From Candidatus Cloacimonadota bacterium (lineage in GTDB: Bacteria; Hydrothermota; E44-bin80), in contig SOKD01000015.1 in assembly GCA_004376305.1 (NCBI GenBank), positions 1-10,134 of the forward strand: a DNA stretch of 10,134 nt. The letters are read 5' to 3'. Position 1 is the first letter of the stretch. The number at the start of each line of letters is the position of its first letter. Under the pieces are notes generated by a model. The model was given only the letters and a program-made list of their open reading frames with translations. It ran no database searches and had not been told where the DNA came from. Position numbers and translations under genes: made by a program. Shown here piece by piece: positions 5,812 through 10,134 of this stretch.

Positions 5812-6807
5812 CTATTCTTTCATTTTTTCAAGAAGGAGCTGAATAATTCTATCGGTGGTCACGCCCTCCGCTTCGGCATTAAAATTTGTAATGATTCTAT
5901 GTCTGAGAACTGGCGCCACAATTTCCTTGATATCCTTAATTCCCGGTGTGTATCGCCCATCAAGAATTGCATGTGTCTTTGCAGCAAGAATAAGGTACTG
6001 TGTTGCCCTTGGACTCGCTCCCCAACTTACCCATTCCTTCACAAACTCAGGTGCATCCACAGAACCCGGTCTTGACAGAGAGACAAGACGGACAGCATAG
6101 CCCAAAAGCGAATCGCTTACCGGTACCCTCCGAACAAGTTCCTGAAGAGCAATTATCCTTTTTCTATCGATCACCTTCTTCAAGTCATAACGCATTGAAC
6201 CGGGTGATGTTTTGGCTATCTCTATCTCCTCTTGTTGTTCAGGATAATCAATAAGAACATTGAACATAAACCTATCTAATTGCGCTTCCGGGAGCGGATA
6301 GGTTCCTTCCTGCTCAATTGGATTCTGGGTTCCCAGGACAAAAAATGGTTGTTCCAACTTATACGTTACCCCACCGGCGGTAACTTCATGTTCCTGCATC
6401 GCCTGAAGCATTGCCGCTTGTGTTTTAGGCGGAGTTCTGTTAATTTCGTCCGCAAGAACAACATTTGCAAAAATTGGTCCTTTAATGAAACGGAAACTTC
6501 GTTTCCCGCTTTCCGAATCAACCTCAAGGATGTCTGTTCCTGTAATATCAGACGGCATGAGGTCAGGAGTGAATTGAATTCTGTTGAATTTGAGTGACAG
6601 TACCTGGGAAATTGTACTAACAAGAAGCGTCTTTGCCAGACCAGGAACTCCAATTATTAAGCAATGACCACCGGATATAAGTGCTATTAGAAGCTCTTCA
6701 ATCACTTTGTTTTGTCCAATAATGACTTTTGATACCTCTGCCTTTATGCATTCTTTCGCTTCCTGCAGTTCCTTTACCACTTTAATATCATCTGTTTCCC
6801 TTTTCAC
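5812..6807 (-). CDS. MoxR-family AAA+ ATPase
   Basis: A 331-residue cytoplasmic ATPase matching the MoxR family over its whole length. Visible motifs: GxxxxGKT-like Walker A GVPGLAKT (53-60, Ala in place of the usual Gly before the Lys, as is common in MoxR), PSDITG (85-90), Walker B VVLADEINR (116-124), sensor 1 GTQNP (159-163), QEGTYPLPEAQLDRF with the arginine-finger region (166-180), and sensor 2 GASPRAT (263-269). MoxR proteins act as chaperones that assemble or activate metalloenzymes and envelope complexes, usually with a DUF58/VWA partner encoded next door. Here an ECF S component and a dCMP deaminase follow instead. The start is GTG at 6805-6807, the only upstream candidate, preceded by three tandem AGGAGAAC units. 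No strong promoter is evident upstream; TTGAAT-N17-TAAGTT (-35 at 6910-6915) is a weak candidate, and readthrough from gyrA is possible. Confidence 0.93.
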   Translation of the reverse strand: MKRETDDIKVVKELQEAKECIKAEVSKVIIGQNKVIEELLIALISGGHCLIIGVPGLAKTLLVSTISQVLSLKFNRIQFTPDLMPSDITGTDILEVDSESGKRSFRFIKGPIFANVVLADEINRTPPKTQAAMLQAMQEHEVTAGGVTYKLEQPFFVLGTQNPIEQEGTYPLPEAQLDRFMFNVLIDYPEQQEEIEIAKTSPGSMRYDLKKVIDRKRIIALQELVRRVPVSDSLLGYAVRLVSLSRPGSVDAPEFVKEWVSWGASPRATQYLILAAKTHAILDGRYTPGIKDIKEIVAPVLRHRIITNFNAEAEGVTTDRIIQLLLEKMKE

Positions 6808-6808
6808 C

Positions 6809-6832
6809 TGTTCTCCTGTTCTCCTGTTCTCC
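6809..6832 (-). repeat. Triplicated 8-bp repeat containing tandem Shine-Dalgarno sites for moxR
   Basis: Three perfect copies of an 8-bp unit (GGAGAACA on the minus strand) sit directly before the GTG of moxR. Each carries an AGGAG anti-16S match. The nearest AGGAG is seven bases from the GTG, ideal spacing; the others are 15 and 23 bases away. Copy number could change by slippage without touching the coding frame. Confidence 0.8.
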
Positions 6833-6838
6833 TACAAG

Positions 6839-7010
6839 TTTCCCACACATTTCCACATTTTTGTAAACATCTTCAATGAGATAACGAACTTACCAAATTA
6901 TTAAACTTAATTCAAGAAAGTGGATAAAATTATTATGTAAACTAATTATGTGTATGAGATAAAACGACTTAAGAAATATCTTGTTTTAATAAGTTATCCA
7001 CATATCCACA
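6839..7010. other. AT-rich DnaA-box cluster between gyrA and moxR
   Basis: An exact consensus DnaA box TTATCCACA lies at 6994-7002 (plus strand). ATATCCACA, one mismatch, follows at once at 7002-7010, giving a tandem pair that touches the gyrA stop codon. An inverted copy with one mismatch (TTATCCACT on the minus strand) is at 6919-6927. Two weaker matches with two mismatches are at 6839-6847 and 6849-6857. The stretch between is very AT-rich. This could be a DnaA-controlled promoter for moxR, a DnaA-titration site, or part of an origin. No dnaA, dnaN or gyrB is in the window. Confidence 0.5.
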
Positions 7011-9431
7011 TCAGTGTTCTCTGGCAAGCGATATATCAACCAATTTATCTCCGGTGACAAGATTTATCAATTTCACACCCATTGTGCTTCTTCCCAGCGT
7101 AGAAATTGAATTAACTGAAATTCTGATTACCTGACCACTTGCCGTTATGAGGAGCAATTCCTCATCATTTATAACTTCCATTGCACTTACCAACCTGCCA
7201 GTCTTCTTAGCTATTTTCATACCAATGATTCCCTTGCCCCCTCGATGGGTAGCCCGGAAATCTGAAATGGGAGTTCTCTTGCCATATCCATTTTCCGCAA
7301 CGCACAGAAGCGTTGCTTCTCTTCGCGCTACTTCAACACCAATAACCCAATCGTCTTTAACAAGATTAATGCCACGGACTCCCTGTGCTGTCCTTCCCAT
7401 AGCCCGTACTTCTTTTTCATAAAATTTAATTGCCTGACCTTTTGAGGTTACAATAAGAATCTCCTCGTCTCCTTTTGTCAATTTAACATCAACAATATCA
7501 TCACCTTCTCCAACAGAAGCAGCAATAATACCGCCTTTCCTTGGATTCGAAAATGACTGGAGCGATGTCCTTTTTACAACACCCTGTCTGGTAACAATAA
7601 AGATATAGTATGGTTCATCAAAGTTCTTAACAGGAAGAATAGCAGAGATTTTTTCATTTTTTCCCATTGAGACAAGATTTGCGATGGATCTGCCTTTTGC
7701 TGTCCTTCCTCCTTCAGGGATTTCATAAACCTTTAACCAGTATGCCTTCCCTGTATTGCTAAAAATAAGAAGGTAGTTATGGGTTGATGCAACAAAAATG
7801 TGCTCAACAATATCACTTTCTTTTATGGTAAGACCAATAACACCTTTCCCCCCACGACCTTGTCTTTTATAACTTGATGGAGAAAGTCGCTTAACATAAC
7901 CTGCTCGTGTTACCGTTACAACCACATTTTCTTCCGCTATAAGGTCTTCCAGTTCTATATCTTCTTCTTCAGCTTCAATGATTTCCGTTCGCCTTTCATT
8001 ATTAAATTGCTTTTTCATTTCCTCAAGTTCTTCCTTTATGAGCAAATTAATCTCTTTGCTCGAAGACAGAATCATTTTGAAACGAGCAATCTTTTTGATG
8101 AGATCGAGGTACTCCTCATCGATCTTCTTTCTCTCAAGACCGGTTAAGCGTGCAAGTCTCATATCAAGAATTGCCTGAGTCTGAATCTCAGTGAACTCAA
8201 ATTTTTTCATGAGTTCCTTTTTTGCCTCGTCAGTATCTTTCGCCTTCTTAATAATAGTTATAATTTCATCGATATGCTCAAGAGCTTTCTTGAATCCTTC
8301 CAGAATGTGAGCACGAGCTTCGGCTTTCGCTAATTCAAACCTGCTCCTTCGTTCTATAACAATTATACGATGTTCTATAAAACATTGCATAAACTCTTTG
8401 AGAGAAAGAATTTTGGGAACACCATCAACCAGCGCCAGGAGAATCGCTCCGAAGGTTTGTTTCAATTTCGTATGTTTTATTAACTGATTCACCGTAACTT
8501 CTTTTTGCGCATCCCTCTTTAAATCAATAACAATCCTCATCCCATTTCTATCCGATTCATCCCGTAAATCCTGTATCCCGGTTATTCTCTTTGATTTCGC
8601 CAGCTGAACGATATTCTGAATCAAGGTGAGCTTATTCACCTGATAGGGAATTTCGGTTATGATTATCTGTTCTTTCCCGCTCTTCAAAGTTTCAAAATGT
8701 GTTTTCCCTTGAACGGTTATCTTTCCCGTTCCTTTCATATAGGCTTCCACAATACCGCTTGTTCCAAGAATCATTCCACCGGTTGGAAAATCAGGACCCT
8801 TAACATACCTCATTAAGCCCTTAACATCAATTTCTGGATTTTCGATAAGAGCATTCAAGCCATCAATAATTTCACCAAGATTATGGGGAGGAATGTTGGT
8901 CGTCATTCCAACGGCGATACCGGATGAACCATTAACAAGAAGATTAGGAAATTTCGAGGGCAGGACAATCGGTTCCTTTAATCTCTCGTCAAAATTTGGC
9001 GTAAAATCAACCGTGCCCTTATCAATTTCTGCAAGTATCGCTTCAGCAATCAAAGAAAGCCTTGATTCTGTGTATCGATAAGCAGCAGCCTCATCTCCGT
9101 CAATGGAACCAAAATTACCCTGTCCATCGATTAACGGATACCGCAAAGAGAAGTCCTGTGCCATCCTTACGAGAGAATCATATATTGCTACATCACCATG
9201 AGGATGATATTTTCCAAGCACATCACCAACAACCATGGCAGATTTCTTGAATGGTTTCGAGTGGAGCAATCCAAGCTCCTTCATTGCAAAGAGAATCCTT
9301 CTATGAACAGGTTTTAAACCATCCCGCACGTCGGGAAGTGCCCGGCTGACAATAACACTCATTGCGTAATCAATGTATGAACTTTTTACCTCATCCTCAA
9401 TATTAACCGAAAGAATCCTATCCCTTCTCAT
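7011..9431 (-). CDS. gyrA: DNA gyrase subunit A
   Basis: This 806-residue protein is full length for GyrA and carries the breakage-reunion domain plus the DNA-wrapping C-terminal domain; with GyrB it introduces negative supercoils. N-terminal landmarks are [37 protein letters not shown] (74-80) and the catalytic tyrosine Y120 in RYTE. A long coiled-coil segment spans about 360-490. The GyrA box QGRGGKG at 524-530 separates gyrase from topoisomerase IV ParC, and six beta-pinwheel repeats follow (for example [36 protein letters not shown]). There is no acidic C-terminal tail. The residue matching E. coli Ser83 is Val81, while the Asp87 equivalent is kept as D85. The ATG follows GAGAGGAAG with five-base spacing. 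Its own promoter lies about 55 bp upstream, and the tRNA genes lie beyond that. Confidence 0.98.
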   Translation of the reverse strand: MRRDRILSVNIEDEVKSSYIDYAMSVIVSRALPDVRDGLKPVHRRILFAMKELGLLHSKPFKKSAMVVGDVLGKYHPHGDVAIYDSLVRMAQDFSLRYPLIDGQGNFGSIDGDEAAAYRYTESRLSLIAEAILAEIDKGTVDFTPNFDERLKEPIVLPSKFPNLLVNGSSGIAVGMTTNIPPHNLGEIIDGLNALIENPEIDVKGLMRYVKGPDFPTGGMILGTSGIVEAYMKGTGKITVQGKTHFETLKSGKEQIIITEIPYQVNKLTLIQNIVQLAKSKRITGIQDLRDESDRNGMRIVIDLKRDAQKEVTVNQLIKHTKLKQTFGAILLALVDGVPKILSLKEFMQCFIEHRIIVIERRSRFELAKAEARAHILEGFKKALEHIDEIITIIKKAKDTDEAKKELMKKFEFTEIQTQAILDMRLARLTGLERKKIDEEYLDLIKKIARFKMILSSSKEINLLIKEELEEMKKQFNNERRTEIIEAEEEDIELEDLIAEENVVVTVTRAGYVKRLSPSSYKRQGRGGKGVIGLTIKESDIVEHIFVASTHNYLLIFSNTGKAYWLKVYEIPEGGRTAKGRSIANLVSMGKNEKISAILPVKNFDEPYYIFIVTRQGVVKRTSLQSFSNPRKGGIIAASVGEGDDIVDVKLTKGDEEILIVTSKGQAIKFYEKEVRAMGRTAQGVRGINLVKDDWVIGVEVARREATLLCVAENGYGKRTPISDFRATHRGGKGIIGMKIAKKTGRLVSAMEVINDEELLLITASGQVIRISVNSISTLGRSTMGVKLINLVTGDKLVDISLAREH

Positions 9432-9486
9432 TACTTCCTCTCTATAAATTGCTGGTTTTATTGCTCTCGCGTAACATTATTTCTCC

Positions 9487-9515
9487 ATTCTACAACAAAG
9501 TAACAAAAAAATCAA
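9487..9515 (-). promoter_or_regulatory. Sigma70-type promoter of gyrA
   Basis: On the minus strand, TTGATT (9510-9515) and TAGAAT (9487-9492) have a 17-bp spacer that includes a T-rich tract, a feature of supercoiling-responsive promoters. The start would be near 9480, with a leader of about 48 bases. The rest of the 210-bp gap to tRNA-Gly shows no gene; a T-rich run (TTTTTCTTTTTT, 9631-9642) directly follows the tRNA. Confidence 0.65.
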
Positions 9516-9641
9516 GTGTAAAATCCTTTTAGCATATAAAATCAATACGGGATGTACGGTGTAAGGTCGTTCTCATGCATTGATTAACATTCTCAACGAA
9601 TGGAACAATACTAACAAAATATATCCGGGCAAAAAAGAAAA

Positions 9642-9714
9642 AGCGGGAGACGGGGTTCGAACCCGCCACACTCGGCTTGGAAGGCCAATGCTCTACCAAA
9701 TGAGCTACTCCCGC
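9642..9714 (-). tRNA. tRNA-Gly (anticodon TCC)
   Basis: A 73-base cloverleaf folds fully: acceptor GCGGGAG/CTCCCGC, D stem GCTC/GAGC, anticodon stem TTGGC/GCCGA around loop CTTCCAA (anticodon TCC, reads GGA and, by wobble, GGG), five-base variable loop, and T arm GCGGG-TTCGAAC-CCCGT with one G-T pair. The discriminator base is U, usual for bacterial tRNA-Gly. The 3' CCA is not encoded, so it must be added by CCA-adding enzyme. Confidence 0.97.
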
Positions 9715-9837
9715 AGTTTTTTTACAATTCCAATATCAAACAGCAGTTAATTTCCGCACAAGTTATTTTGTTATTGCGAGTAATCTCTCTTTGTCCTTGT
9801 GCTCTTTATACTTTTAACTTTTTCCTTGCCGTAACTA

Positions 9838-9922
9838 TGGTGGAGAGGGGAGGATTTGAACCTCCGTAGGCTTCGCCAACAGATTTACAGTCTGCCCCCT
9901 TTGGCCACTCGGGTACCTCTCC
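9838..9922 (-). tRNA. tRNA-Tyr (anticodon GTA)
   Basis: A class II tRNA: acceptor GGAGAGG/CCTCTCC, D-arm with CCC/GGG pairing, anticodon stem GCAGA/TCTGT around loop CTGTAAA (anticodon GTA), a long variable arm with GGC-GAA-GCC hairpin, and T arm GGAGG-TTCAAAT-CCTCC. The discriminator is A and the 3' CCA is genome-encoded (9838-9840), unlike in the neighbouring tRNA-Gly and tRNA-Thr. Confidence 0.97.
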
Positions 9923-10069
9923 ACGTTCAATTCAGAAACAAAACCAAAGCATTTCTGGAGTAGCAGATCTTGCTCTGCGCTTCTCAACATTTACCTCGTT
10001 ATATATAAAATTATCTAACGGGGCTGGTACGTTTCGCTATCCATTGCAGCCTAATTCAAAGAACGGCTA

Positions 10070-10134
10070 AGCCACCGGAGGGAATTGAACCCCCGACAAG
10101 AGGTTTACAAAACCCCTGCTCTACCCCTGAGCTA
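10070..10134 (-). tRNA. tRNA-Thr (anticodon TGT), 5' end cut by window
   Basis: The gene starts within the window at bases 8-9 (TA) of the tRNA; the 5' acceptor strand, expected as GCCACCG, lies past the right edge. Visible parts are D stem GCTC/GAGC, anticodon stem GGGGT/ACCTC around loop TTTGTAA (anticodon TGT, reads ACA), T arm GGGGG-TTCAATT-CCCTC and 3' acceptor CGGTGGC. The base after the acceptor is T, and no CCA is encoded. Confidence 0.93.

Noticed and set aside
7011-9431. ParC (topoisomerase IV) instead of GyrA
   Set aside because: A GyrA box (QGRGGKG, residues 524-530) and six pinwheel repeats of gyrase type are present.
9715-9837. Separate promoter for tRNA-Gly in the spacer after tRNA-Tyr
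   Set aside because: TTGTGC with a GATATT 18 bp later is the best match and is too weak to call.
9931-10060. Small ORF or small RNA in the long spacer between tRNA-Thr and tRNA-Tyr
   Set aside because: No reading frame with a start and ribosome-binding site, no convincing promoter and no stable hairpin with T-run was seen.
9642-10134. tRNA genes as integration (att) sites for a mobile element
   Set aside because: No duplicated tRNA 3' ends, integrase gene or phage-like genes are present in the window.

Overview
The window looks like chromosomal core DNA of an AT-rich, uncultured-type bacterium. Bacterial markers are gyrA, tRNAs in the Thr-Tyr-Gly order, strong Shine-Dalgarno sequences and sigma70-type promoters with near-consensus -35/-10 boxes 17 bp apart. 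Sec-type signal peptides on two proteins and a PAS/HD-GYP c-di-GMP protein fit a diderm, possibly from a candidate phylum, but the sequence alone does not let me name the lineage.

Layout from left to right. Positions 1-458 hold the N-terminal part of a secreted M14-type zinc carboxypeptidase, running off the left edge on the minus strand. Its promoter and two small palindromes lie just upstream. Next come two minus-strand genes: a cytoplasmic PAS/HD-GYP phosphodiesterase (623-1837) and, upstream of it, a 705-residue exported protein (1889-4006). The exported protein joins a propeller-like N-terminal region to an isolated 5'-nucleotidase C-terminal domain. A divergent promoter region (4007-4176) separates it from the only plus-strand gene, a short VIT/CCC1-like membrane protein (4177-4653). 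A perfect AT-rich palindrome sits over that gene's -10 box.

A minus-strand run follows: a MoxR AAA+ ATPase (5812-6807), an ECF transporter S component (5201-5755) and a dCMP deaminase (4734-5204). The last two overlap by an ATGA. Upstream of moxR is a 203-bp AT-rich gap with three tandem Shine-Dalgarno units and a cluster of DnaA boxes. This gap abuts the stop codon of gyrA (7011-9431), which has its own promoter. The right end carries tRNA-Gly(TCC), tRNA-Tyr(GTA) and a cut tRNA-Thr(TGT), all minus strand and separated by 120-150 bp.

Functionally the window mixes housekeeping genes (gyrase A, tRNAs, dTMP-precursor synthesis) with envelope and signalling genes (secreted peptidase, exported propeller protein, c-di-GMP turnover, a metal-transporter-like protein, vitamin-type uptake). 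I see no mobile element, CRISPR array or defence island. The most unusual items are the propeller/5'-nucleotidase-C fusion, the apparently leaderless HD-GYP gene, the palindrome over the VIT-like promoter, the triplicated ribosome-binding site and the DnaA-box cluster.
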